Below are positions 28,140 to 37,094 of a DNA stretch of 64,000 nucleotides, piece after piece. The position numbers and the translations under genes were made by a program. The notes beneath the pieces were generated by a model. The model had not been told where the DNA came from, made no database searches, and saw only the letters and a list, made by a program, of their open reading frames with translations. The stretch is from assembly GCA_963753545.1 (NCBI GenBank), contig CAVWCQ010000002.1:124001-188000 (forward strand). Direction: 5' to 3'. Within the stretch, counting starts at the first letter, position 1. Every line of letters starts with the position of its first letter. The stretch is from CAVWCQ01 sp963753545. Its GTDB lineage: Bacteria; Chloroflexota; Anaerolineae; Aggregatilineales; Aggregatilineaceae.

Positions 28140-30592
28140 TTATTCCATCACCCGTAGGGCCGCAGGGATATTCATGCGCGCCATGCGTCGCACCGTGATC
28201 AGAGGCGTCAGTGTCATTACGCTGACGCCGATCAGCAGCGCCAGCCCTAAGGTGAGCGGCGACACCGTGATCGGAAACAGCACTTCGGGCATCACCAGCG
28301 GCATCTGATAGCGGAAGTACCATAACAAAAAGAGCATGCCCCATAAAGTCCCGATCAGCGTCCCAAGCAGGCCGAGGAAGAAATTTTCGATCATCGCCAT
28401 ACGAATAATCGTGCGCACGGGCAGCCCAAAGGCGAACATGGTGGCGATCTCGCGCTCACGTTCACTCAGATTAATGGTTGTCGAGTTAAACGCGATCAGA
28501 AAAGCCAGGGCAATGACGGCAATCTCAACCGCCGATAGGAAGCGGACGACCTCCCGCAGTGTGGTATCCGTCGAATGGACGACATCTCGAATGGACATAA
28601 TTGATCCGATTTGCGATTGTCCAAACAGATCGCGTTTGGTGTCGATTTCGGTCATGCCATCCGCTGGAACGATATACAATTCACTCGCCATCCCCGCGAT
28701 TCCCATAATATCGCCCGCTGTCTTGATATCCATATAAACAGCCGTGCGCCACAGGTGAGCATGGATGCCGGTTACAACCAGCTTCGTTTGTACAATCTGG
28801 TACGAGAGAAGGCCCTTCCGCTGTGGATGTTCCAAAATGATCGTATCACCGACATCGACACCCAGATCTTGAGCGGCTTTCCGCGAGATCAAAACCCCGT
28901 TGTCCCCATCAGGAATGCTGCCTTGCAAAATCGTAGGCGACCACAAAGGATTGCCCAATGGAATACCTTCGAACAATACATTAAAACTTTCGCCGCCATG
29001 AATTAGCTTGCCTACTCCGCCCAAACCCGGCTCAGCCATCGACAGCGCTGGGGATTGTTCGACACTCTGCACCTGTTGCAAATCGAGGGGATAGGGACGG
29101 TTGAACGCCACAACCATTCGATCCGGATGGTGTTGGTACATCTCATCCGCCGCCGTGCTGATCGTCAGGCGCACCAAATCCAGGCAGCCGACCAATCCAA
29201 CAAGGGTCGTAATCGCCGTTGCAACGCCTAAAATGGTGAACAGGGTGCGCCGGGGAGATCGCAGCAGGTTCCGCACAGGCATTTGTCCAAAACTCTTACC
29301 TGGCAGGGGGAGTCGCAGGGCGAATGATGCCCAACCACTGCTTGCTTTCACCAAATGTCCCGCCCGGATGGCGTCAATGGGAGGAACGCGCACGGCCCGC
29401 CAGACCGGGTAGAGACACGCCGTGAATGACAGCCCAAACCCGATCACTGCACCCCACAGCAGATAATCTGTTTGCAACACAGCCCCATAGGTTGGCAGGG
29501 GCATGATGCCGCGAATCCAAATTCCGTCGTAATGAGCGAACAGCAGAGCGACACCCATCCCGGCGGAAACCCCCAGGAGGGCGATTTGTGCGCCGATCAA
29601 CAGTGGGCGAAAGATCAGCATGCGGACTGGCAAACCCAGCGCGATCCCAATCCCGATCTGCCGCCGCTGCGATTCAACAATTCGACTGGTGAGGTTAAAT
29701 GCGCCGAGGGCTGCTCCCGCCCAGAACAGCGCCAGGATGACGTTATAGACCGATTGGGTCATATCAATCATGGTGTAGTTCATCTTGATGGAGGGATCGT
29801 CGCCCCGTTCGGTGACTTTGATCGTCATGCCAGGGAACGATTCCGCCAGCCCTGCTTCGATCTCCGCTTTTACTATGTCGAGATCGGCCCCATCCGCCAG
29901 GGTCAGAACCAGATCATTTGCCATACCGGGCATTCCGGCAATCTGTTGGGCGGTTTCCAGCGAGGTAAAAAGGACGGCGTATTGAGCCTGAGCCATCAGC
30001 AGCCCGTTGTCGGTCATCACAAACAGATAATCGGGTGTCATACCCAGTCCGACATAGTGCATCGTCACGTCGCCGCTTAACTGGACATCGCCTTCTGGGG
30101 GTAGATGATAATAGGCAGCAAACTGGTGTTCCAAGATCGCGATGTTCTGCCCGCTGTCGCTCTCGTCCAGGGTGCGTCCCTGGTCAATATGGAGGCTGTT
30201 GACGTGCGGCCCCCCGGCAGAGAATCCATGCCGATGACGTGCCCAGGAATCAAAATATCCTGGTCGCTGGTCGAGGCATCGATATGCTCAGACAGGATCA
30301 GTCGCGGTTCGGCGGCCTTAATCCACGTGGCGTGATCAATGCTCGTCACGGTTTGGACAAGCTTATCAGCATCAACATAACTGCCGAGAATAAACTTGAG
30401 GCGCAAATCGTAGGTGTGTAGCACAGAATATGCTTTGTCAGTCGCCTGGTAGCGCCAGGGTGTGGTACTGCCCAGCCCGGCATACACGCCTGTTCCCAGC
30501 GCGATGATCAGCGCTACTGCGCCGACTTGCGCCCATCGTTCCCGAAGGTCTCGCCACGACCAGCGGAGCCACAATATAATATTTGGTATCAC
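28140..30592 (-). CDS. FtsX/MacB-type ABC transporter permease (frameshifted)
   Basis: About 817 residues with the layout of duplicated FtsX permeases: N-terminal anchor helix after WLRWSWRDLRERWAQVGAVAL, a long extracytoplasmic domain, three helices near the middle, a second anchor (LRSPRRTLFTILGVATAITTLVGLVGC), another extracytoplasmic domain, and a closing block of three helices (LNLSEREREIATMFAFG-type motif present as INLSEREREIATMFAFG). The frame breaks in the C6 run at 30210-30215; adding one base joins MDSLPGG to PHVNSLHIDQGRTLDE. It probably belongs to a lipoprotein or macrolide-type exporter, but no matching ATPase is adjacent in the window. No strong start site was seen; first in-frame Met used. 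Confidence 0.82.
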
Positions 30593-30613
30593 CCGTTGTC
30601 CCCTCGATAAAAT

Positions 30614-31325
30614 CTAACTTAGTCCATAGACAGGTACTGCCGCACCCGTCACTGCCCGCGCTGCGTCAGAGGCCAGGAACAGGATCACATCGGCCATCGC
30701 TTCGGGTAGAACCCATTTGCTGAAATCGGCGTTCGGCATTTCTGCCCGGTTTTGCGGCGTATCAATCGTGCCGGGCAGCACGCAGTTCACCCGAATCCCC
30801 TGCTGGCGTAGTTCCGCGTTTAAACTCTCTGTCAGGCGGATCACGGCGCTCTTGGCAATACTGTAAGCGGCCATCTTCGCTGCCCCGGTCAAACCGTTGC
30901 GCGCCGCGACGTGGATGATTGCCCCGGATTTACGCTCTAACATCGATGGGACAACCGCCTGGCTGATCAAAAACGCGGTGCGCGCGTTCAGGTTGATCAT
31001 AAAATCCCACGTATCGAGCGGCGTTTCGTGGACCGGCGTCCCGGCCCGGTAGCCGCCCACCGTATTCGCTAACACGTCGATTCGTCCGAAGCGATCCAGG
31101 ACAGCGCCTACAAAAGTCTTCACAGACCCCTGGTCGGTCAGATCGGCGGCCTGGATCATCAGCCGATCCGCTTCCACCGTGTTGAACTGCTCGGCTATCT
31201 TGTCGGAATTGCGATCCACAAGGGCCAGCCTAGCCCCCGTTGCCGCAAATGCATGGGCAACAGCCTGCCCCAAATTGCCGCCTCGCCCCGGTAACGATCA
31301 CGATACGATCTGAAAAGTCGAACAT
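30614..31325 (-). CDS. Short-chain dehydrogenase/reductase (frameshifted near N-terminus)
   Basis: About 236 residues. Rossmann oxidoreductase: after removing one base from the C4 run at 31286-31289 the N-terminus reads MFDFSDRIVIVTGRGGNLGQ, a good TGxxGxLG nucleotide-binding motif. Then DLTDQGSVKTFVG, NTVGG (in place of NNAG), catalytic Ser region HVAARNGLTG, and the YxxxK pair in AAYSIAKSAV; the motif serine is not obvious. C-terminal RVNCVLPGTIDTPQNR. ATG 31325 has AGGAG 7 bases upstream, supporting the corrected N-terminus. It lies 31 bp downstream of a lone amino-acid permease gene on the same strand. Substrate unknown. Confidence 0.85.
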
Positions 31326-31355
31326 GATCCGCTCCTTCTCCGAATTGAACCGTCT

Positions 31356-32264
31356 TTACGATGAGCCTTCGTGCTGGCGGCCCCGGTTGAGATATATCTC
31401 CATCAGCTTGACTAGCATCGACAGAGAAACCGTGAGGACAAGGTACGTCAGCGCAATCACATTATACATGGGGAAGAAAGCGAATGTGCTGGTCCCATAC
31501 GTTTGGCCGCGCCGCGTGATGTCTTTGACGCCCAGCACAGATACCAGCGAACTTTCTTTGAGCATCGCGATGAAATCATTGCCCAGCGGCGGCAGAATGA
31601 CGCGGATCGCCTGTGGCAGCACGATCAGGTACATTGTCTGCCAGCGGGTCATACCCAGGCTGCGCGCGGCTTCCCGCTGGCCCACGCCAATGCTGTCAAT
31701 CCCGGCGCGAAAGATTTCCGAGAGGAATGCGCTGTAGGAGATAGCCAACGCCATGATCGCCCGGTAGGTGTTATCGAATTTGCGCGGCGTCAGACCCAAC
31801 AGCCAGGAACCAATGCGCTCAAAGGTCAGTTCAACCGATGCGCGAGACGTAAAATGAACGACAATCCGCAGGTTATCCAGAGAGAAGCCGATATTGTTGA
31901 TCCACTCGATGACCTGCGGGACCAGCGCCAGTGACATGTAAAAAACCAGCACCAGCGTCGGGATACCGCGCACGACCTCCACATAAAACGTCACCGCCTG
32001 ATACACCACCGCATTCGAGGATCGCCTGAGCAGCGCCACGATCAGTCCCAGAACCAGGGCCAGCGCATAGGCAGCTACCGATACCCAGATTGTCGTCTTG
32101 ATCCCCTGTTTTACGGCATCGTAGACAATAGGATACGGGTATTTGTCGGAGACGGTGGCAGCAAACCACAGCACCAGCAGCGCCATCGCCAGCAGCCACC
32201 AGGGCGCGTGGGAAAGACGCTGGATCAGGATATTCTTTTTTTGCGGATTGACGCGGACGGTCAT
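31356..32264 (-). CDS. Amino-acid ABC permease (HisM/GlnP type), unaccompanied
   Basis: 302 residues. Five or so helices; GIKTTIWVSVAAYALALVLG is the family's N-terminal core, FYVEVVRGIPTLVLVFYMSL the second, and EIFRAGIDSIGVGQREAARSLGM the EAA loop, followed by VLPQAIRVILPPLGNDFIAMLKESS. A 30-residue insertion (VHFTSRASVELTFERIGSWL) lies between helices. No ATPase or binding-protein gene adjoins it, so it may borrow the AapP-like ATPase at 22132 or its partners may lie elsewhere. It is followed on the same strand by the SDR gene. Confidence 0.92.
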   Translation of the reverse strand: MTVRVNPQKKNILIQRLSHAPWWLLAMALLVLWFAATVSDKYPYPIVYDAVKQGIKTTIWVSVAAYALALVLGLIVALLRRSSNAVVYQAVTFYVEVVRGIPTLVLVFYMSLALVPQVIEWINNIGFSLDNLRIVVHFTSRASVELTFERIGSWLLGLTPRKFDNTYRAIMALAISYSAFLSEIFRAGIDSIGVGQREAARSLGMTRWQTMYLIVLPQAIRVILPPLGNDFIAMLKESSLVSVLGVKDITRRGQTYGTSTFAFFPMYNVIALTYLVLTVSLSMLVKLMEIYLNRGRQHEGSS

Positions 32265-32395
32265 GAGGCGCTTTCCAGGGTGACGTTTGACAGTGTTCGT
32301 TTACCAACGCCGCGCATTATAGCGCAGCTTTAACAGGAAACGAGACTCTGTTCTATAATAAGGACGTGCTGTGCTCCTCATCTCGGAGATCACCG

Positions 32396-33463
32396 ATGGA
32401 TCCCGTGCTGGCGCTTGCTATCTTATCTCTTGGCGCGTTCCTCACCGTGTTGGTGACGGCGCTCTTTTATACCTATACGGTGCGCCCGAACCTGTTGGCT
32501 CCGGCTTCCTCCACGGGCGTGGATGACCCGGCGCTCAGCGAGGAATTGGCCGAGCAGCGCGGCGTCATGGATCGCCTGAACCAATCCCTGACCCACCATA
32601 CTCAGCAGCTTGCCCAAAGCGCGTCCCGCAGCACATCCGAACTGGAATATGTCGGGTTGCAGCAGGTACTCGCCCAGCAGACGGACGTGGTGCGATCATT
32701 AGCTCGCCTGCTCGATCAACAGTCCGTGCAGTTGAATGGGCTGGATACGCGCCTGAGCCGCCAGGAAACCTATTTGAGTCAGGTAGGAACGCAGCCGGAC
32801 AACACCATCCTTGTCGCCCAGTTGACCAACCACAGCACGCAGTTGGATCGTCTGGAAGCACGGCTGGACAGCATCGACACGCGCCTGAGCGCCGCGCCAT
32901 CCTCGGATGTGAACCGGATCGGAGATCTCATCCAGACCCAGGCGGATGCCCTGGTTGCTGTCAGCAAGCGGCTTGATGACTGGGCGGCAGCGATTGGCCG
33001 CTCCGATGAAAAGATGCTGGAACACGCCCGCATCCTGGCCGAACTGGATCGTGAGATCGCGGCGCAGGCGCAGGTTGCCCAGCGGCTTGATACCAAGGTC
33101 AACGAGCACACCACAATGCTGGTCACAGCGGCAGCCGAACGGCGCGAACAGGCAACGATCCTCGATAAAGTGGTTTATCAGCTTGGGCAAATTCTCCAGT
33201 TTGTCGGGCAGGCTGCCAAGCCCGTTCCCCGCCCCGCCGTCGGGCAGGATCGCCTGACGGATATCAATGGCATTGGCCCGGTTTACGCCAGTAAACTTTA
33301 TGAAGTGGGCGTTTACACCTTCCGCCAGCTTTCCGAAATGAAACCGGAAGACATCCAGGTTCTGCTCAATATTCCCGAATGGCGCTGGAAGCGGGCAAAC
33401 GTGCCAGGCTGGATTGAACAGGCCAGCCACTTCGCCGCGCAGCGCGACCGAATGGAGGAATAG
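32396..33463 (+). CDS. Membrane-anchored coiled-coil protein with C-terminal helix-hairpin-helix
   Basis: 355 residues. N-terminal helix at about 3-25 (VLALAILSLGAFLTVLVTALF), then a long heptad-like Gln/Leu/Arg-rich coiled coil with repeated Q-x-x-x-LxxLxxRL units (LNGLDTRLSRQ, LDRLEARLDSIDTRLS), then a C-terminal domain RLTDINGIGPVYASKLYEVG...FRQLSEMKPEDI, which is a helix-hairpin-helix (GIGPxxAxxL) as in many bacterial envelope and DNA-associated proteins. ATG 32396 has GGAG 8 bases upstream; the longer frame from 32366 is rejected. It is followed after 2 bp by a TP-rich envelope protein, so the two form an operon. Function unknown; possibly a scaffold. Confidence 0.75.
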   Translation: MDPVLALAILSLGAFLTVLVTALFYTYTVRPNLLAPASSTGVDDPALSEELAEQRGVMDRLNQSLTHHTQQLAQSASRSTSELEYVGLQQVLAQQTDVVRSLARLLDQQSVQLNGLDTRLSRQETYLSQVGTQPDNTILVAQLTNHSTQLDRLEARLDSIDTRLSAAPSSDVNRIGDLIQTQADALVAVSKRLDDWAAAIGRSDEKMLEHARILAELDREIAAQAQVAQRLDTKVNEHTTMLVTAAAERREQATILDKVVYQLGQILQFVGQAAKPVPRPAVGQDRLTDINGIGPVYASKLYEVGVYTFRQLSEMKPEDIQVLLNIPEWRWKRANVPGWIEQASHFAAQRDRMEE

Positions 33464-33465
33464 GC

Positions 33466-35010
33466 GTGAATAACCGGCGGCTGGTGTACCGCCTGGATGT
33501 GCTGTTCTTCGTTGGCCTGCTGATCACATCAGGGCTGGCCCTGCTCCTGTTTGCTTACCAGTATCAGGGTGATAAGGGCGAGAAAAAAGCGACAGCGGTT
33601 CCGGCAACATCTGCTGTTTTGCCATCCCAAACCGCTATGAATATCCCCTCGCCAACTCTCATAGCGTCAGCGACGGATACACCCACATTTACAGTAACTT
33701 GGACGGCAGTTCCAACCCTGACGGCTACGCTCACTCAGACCGCTACGCATCAGTCCGCGCCGCTCGTTGTTGCCCCCTTGCCTCTGGATGAGATACATGC
33801 CGGGGAGCCGTTAACCATCACGGGAAATACCCAACCCGGCTCAGTAATTACCCTCTATGATGGGGATGAGGTCATCGGGGAAACAGCCGCCGGATCAAAT
33901 GGGGATTGGTCAATCACCCTGCCGCAGGGGTTAGACGAGGGATCGCACCAACTCTCGATCCAGGCGGTAGGGCCAGATGGATCGACCAGCCAGCAGGCCC
34001 CTGTTGGCTTCGAGGTCAGCAGCGCATCTACGCCGACATGGACGCCGCTGCCGACCAGTACATCTACACTCACGATTACGCCCAGTCCGACTCGAACTGC
34101 GACGGAGCAGCCAACGCAAACGACGGTTCCAACAGCTACAGCCACCGTCGCGCCGACCAGCACCCCTCGGCCAACGATCACGCCTAATCCAACTCAAACC
34201 GCGACGCAGCGCCCGACGCAAACGCCCATCCCAACAGCTACAGCCACGGTCGCGCCGACCAACACCCCTCAACCGACGCTCGCGCCCAGTCCAACTCGAA
34301 CCGCAACAGCCACCGTCGCTCCGACCAATACACTGCTACCGACAGTCACGCCCAGTGCAACGTGGACCGCGACACAACTGCCAACTAACACGCCACTCCC
34401 AACAGTTACAGCCACATTTGCGCCTACTAACACACCTCGACCAACGCTCACGCCCAGCCCTATGCCGCCGAGCAAAACACGGATTGCACTGGCACCGTCT
34501 CCAACAGACAGTGGACAGGGTGGCGGCGTCTCCGTAGGGCAAAGCCCCTCGTTAACGCCGACAGAAGCCGTCGCTACCCGGCCTCACATTGATGCGCCCA
34601 CCAACGGCGAGACTGTTGCGCCGGGTACGATTCCGGTGCGGGGTACGGGCCAGCCGGGATCTGTGATTGAGATCATCAACCAGGGTGCGGGGACAATGCT
34701 CGCCGCTGTCCCTGTTGCTTCCGATGGCACCTGGGAAGCGTCCATTGTGCTGCAAGGTGCAGGCAAAGAGACTCTGGTAGCCGCCATGACAGCCGCTGAT
34801 GGAACTCGCCTTCTGTCAGAACCGGTACAAATTACGCTTGCCCCGCCTGTTCAACCCCAAACAGGAAGCCATCTGAAGGGTGATCCTGGCGACACTGGGC
34901 GAACCTTTACCGCGCTGTTGGCCCTCTTGCTGGCGGCGGGAGGTTTCAGCGCCTATTTTGCCGGACGTCTCCTGTATCTTGTAGCCCACGATCGCCTGAA
35001 ACCGCGTTAA
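33466..35010 (+). CDS. Envelope protein with two Ig-like domains and a long Thr-Pro repeat stalk
   Basis: 514 residues. GTG start after GGAGGA. N-terminal helix (about 14-32), short linker, an Ig-like domain (about 105-190: AGEPLTITGNTQPGSVITLYDG, a Big/adhesin-like strand pattern), then a Thr/Pro stalk with 34-residue repeats (34072-34443), a second similar Ig-like domain (PTNGETVAPGTIPVRGTGQP), and a C-terminal membrane helix near 485-505. Probably stretched across the cell wall. Ser/Thr-rich stalks of this kind may be O-glycosylated; two GT39-like glycosyltransferases lie 2-5 kb away (inference). Operon with the preceding coiled-coil gene and perhaps the YceI-like gene downstream. Confidence 0.72.
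   Translation: MNNRRLVYRLDVLFFVGLLITSGLALLLFAYQYQGDKGEKKATAVPATSAVLPSQTAMNIPSPTLIASATDTPTFTVTWTAVPTLTATLTQTATHQSAPLVVAPLPLDEIHAGEPLTITGNTQPGSVITLYDGDEVIGETAAGSNGDWSITLPQGLDEGSHQLSIQAVGPDGSTSQQAPVGFEVSSASTPTWTPLPTSTSTLTITPSPTRTATEQPTQTTVPTATATVAPTSTPRPTITPNPTQTATQRPTQTPIPTATATVAPTNTPQPTLAPSPTRTATATVAPTNTLLPTVTPSATWTATQLPTNTPLPTVTATFAPTNTPRPTLTPSPMPPSKTRIALAPSPTDSGQGGGVSVGQSPSLTPTEAVATRPHIDAPTNGETVAPGTIPVRGTGQPGSVIEIINQGAGTMLAAVPVASDGTWEASIVLQGAGKETLVAAMTAADGTRLLSEPVQITLAPPVQPQTGSHLKGDPGDTGRTFTALLALLLAAGGFSAYFAGRLLYLVAHDRLKPR
34072..34443 (+). repeat. Coding tandem repeat, 102-bp unit (34 residues), 3 full copies plus one short
   Basis: Units start at 34072, 34174, 34276 (shortened to 66 bp) and 34342; the next would begin at 34444. 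The encoded unit is T-x-TPSPT-x-TAT-x-QPTQT-x-x-PTATATVAPT-x-TP-x-P. Repeat divergence is modest, so length variation between strains is likely. Confidence 0.85.
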
Positions 35011-35049
35011 AATATCCACCCGCGCCGTCACCTGGAAAGAGGAAACTGG

Positions 35050-35748
35050 ATGAAGCACATCATTTCGGACCGCCGCATGGTTGTTCGCCTGACCATCGCC
35101 CTGCTGCTCATTGTTGCCGGGTTGATCGCCGCTTATGTGATTTTCCTCGGTCCAGGTGAGCAGAATACCGACTCCGATCTGGCAACCCCCACCATCACCG
35201 CTGTCTCACGAGTGTTCGAGGTATCGGCGGAAGAATCGCAGGTGGACTTTACAACGCAGGTCAACGGAGTAGATGTGGCTGGTGTTTTCCCAGTGACAGG
35301 TGGGCGGATCACGCTGGAACCAATTGGTAGTGAACTGCGTGTGCTGGTCGATCTGGAAATTAATGTGGATGGGGTGAGTACCGGAAGTATTCCGGTCGAT
35401 TTTGCCCTGCGCACGGCGATGAAAACGCGGGGTAGCGGCGAAACATACCCGATGTCCTTTTATGCAGCCACTTCTGCCGGCCTGGTTCCTGTGACGGAGG
35501 AAGAGATTCACTTTGAACTTGACGGCAATCTACAACTGCATGATGTTGTCCATAACCACCCGATGTCTGTGGACGCACAATTGGTAGGCCATCATATGTG
35601 GGCTGTTGCGCGATCCGATCTCGATCTCGCCAATCATGGGATTGAACTTCCGCCGCCAATCCAAAGCTCGACCATCAAACTCACAGCGCGGCTGCAGGCG
35701 TATGAGACAGATAGTCTCGGCGCAGCGACCGATGAACCATCTCAGTAG
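35050..35748 (+). CDS. Membrane-anchored YceI-like lipocalin-fold protein
   Basis: 232 residues. N-terminal helix (LTIALLLIVAGLIAAYVIFL) anchors the protein; the rest resembles YceI: FEVSAEESQVDF, GVFPVTGGRITLEP, an LRVLVDLEINVDGVSTG strand, the diagnostic GETYPMSFYAATS, then HFELDGNLQLHDVVH. YceI domains bind isoprenoid-like lipids or act in stress responses outside the membrane. GAGG precedes ATG 35050. It is 39 bp after the TP-rich envelope gene and probably co-transcribed. The YceI assignment is by strand pattern and is moderately sure. Confidence 0.6.
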   Translation: MKHIISDRRMVVRLTIALLLIVAGLIAAYVIFLGPGEQNTDSDLATPTITAVSRVFEVSAEESQVDFTTQVNGVDVAGVFPVTGGRITLEPIGSELRVLVDLEINVDGVSTGSIPVDFALRTAMKTRGSGETYPMSFYAATSAGLVPVTEEEIHFELDGNLQLHDVVHNHPMSVDAQLVGHHMWAVARSDLDLANHGIELPPPIQSSTIKLTARLQAYETDSLGAATDEPSQ

Positions 35749-35837
35749 GCGCTGCTGTGGTGGATAATGACAGCATAAAGCGCGGTAAATTCATTTTTAT
35801 GGTACATTTTTTGCCAATGAGATAACGGGGGGTTGGC

Positions 35838-37079
35838 ATGTCCTATCGTGATTTTCTGGCTCGAACATTAACAGTTGTCCTGATTGTGGTGCTGCTTGCC
35901 CTGTTTTGGCAGTTGCGCACGATCTTCCTGATGATTTTTCTTTCCTCGATTATTGCTGTCACCTTGAGCATTCCGGTTCAGTTTTTGCAGCGGATGAGGG
36001 TCGCGCGTGGGATCGCTATCGCGCTGACGGTGTTAGGTGTGGGCGGGGTGTTACTGGGAATTGGCACGATGATCTTGCCAGAAATGGTGACACAGACCGT
36101 CAATCTGGTTGACGGATTGCCCGACGCGGCGGAACAGGCCGCCAACGAATATACGGCATGGCGCGATAAGGATCAGCTTGCCAAATCCGTGCTGCCCGCC
36201 ATCAATTTTGAGAAAATGGAAGACAGCCTCACCATTCGCGAGGGTGAAGAAGGCAAAGAAAATCCCGAAAGCCTGATTACCTTTGGAGCGTTACGAGATT
36301 TTGTACTGCCTGTCCTCACCCGCGCAGGGAACTTTGTTGCTGGCGCAGTTGCCAATATTCTCATTATCCTCATCGTGTCGCTCTATTTCCTGGTGGACCC
36401 GATGGATTATGTACGCGGCGGGTTGATGCTCATTCCCCGCCGCTATCAGGGGCGGTTTCTCGAGATTATGTCGGAGCTGCAGCGGGCAGTGGTAGCGTGG
36501 CTCTCTGGCCTGACGCTCTCTATTTCCATCACGGCCATCCTGGTCTATGTCGGCCTGGGATTGATCCTGGGTATTCCCAATGCAATGGGCCTGGGACTGA
36601 TCGCAGGGCTGGCAACCATCATTCCTAACATTGGCTCCATTATCCCTCTCTTTCCCATTGTGATTTTTACCCTGGCACACGATCCGGGCCAGATCATTTT
36701 CGTTCTTCCGATGTATCTTGCCATTCAGCAAATTGAATCCAACCTGATCACGCCGCGGATCGTGAAAGAAAACCTGAATATCCCTGCCGGGGTAACGATG
36801 GCTTTCCAGTTGATTGCGGCGGTCCTGTTCGGGTTTTTAGGGATTTTGCTGGCGGTGCCGATGCTGGCGGTGATGATCACTCTGATACGGGAATTGTATG
36901 TCTATGATACGCTCGGTTTGCGGGGCGTGCACTTCGATATTATGTTGGAAGAGAATGGTGATCTGCGGGCAGTTGAAGTCCCCGCCCCAACAAAACGCGA
37001 AAAATCGGTTCTCCTGAATCCTCAAAAAAGACTGAAATCGATGCGGATGTGGGTCAGTAACAACAGGCGGAGGACGTAA
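35838..37079 (+). CDS. AI-2E/PerM family membrane transporter
   Basis: 413 residues, multi-helix. N-terminal helices (LRTIFLMIFLSSIIAVTLSIPVQ), a central coiled extracytoplasmic stretch (PDAAEQAANEYTAWRDKDQL) and the conserved C-terminal block with GLGLILGIPNAMGLGLIAGLATIIPNIGSIIPLF and NLITPRIVKENLNIPAGV, which is diagnostic of the AI-2E family (PF01594). Members export AI-2 or act as Na+/H+ antiporters; substrate cannot be read here. A G-rich Shine-Dalgarno precedes ATG 35838. A tail of about 50 residues after the last helix is cytoplasmic. Convergent with the glycosyltransferase genes. Confidence 0.9.
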   Translation: MSYRDFLARTLTVVLIVVLLALFWQLRTIFLMIFLSSIIAVTLSIPVQFLQRMRVARGIAIALTVLGVGGVLLGIGTMILPEMVTQTVNLVDGLPDAAEQAANEYTAWRDKDQLAKSVLPAINFEKMEDSLTIREGEEGKENPESLITFGALRDFVLPVLTRAGNFVAGAVANILIILIVSLYFLVDPMDYVRGGLMLIPRRYQGRFLEIMSELQRAVVAWLSGLTLSISITAILVYVGLGLILGIPNAMGLGLIAGLATIIPNIGSIIPLFPIVIFTLAHDPGQIIFVLPMYLAIQQIESNLITPRIVKENLNIPAGVTMAFQLIAAVLFGFLGILLAVPMLAVMITLIRELYVYDTLGLRGVHFDIMLEENGDLRAVEVPAPTKREKSVLLNPQKRLKSMRMWVSNNRRRT

Positions 37080-37094
37080 CCCGTTAATATCCTG

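Noticed and set aside
34072..34443. CRISPR-like regular repeats
   Set aside because: Units are contiguous, in frame, and encode a Thr-Pro stalk; there are no unique spacers or cas genes.
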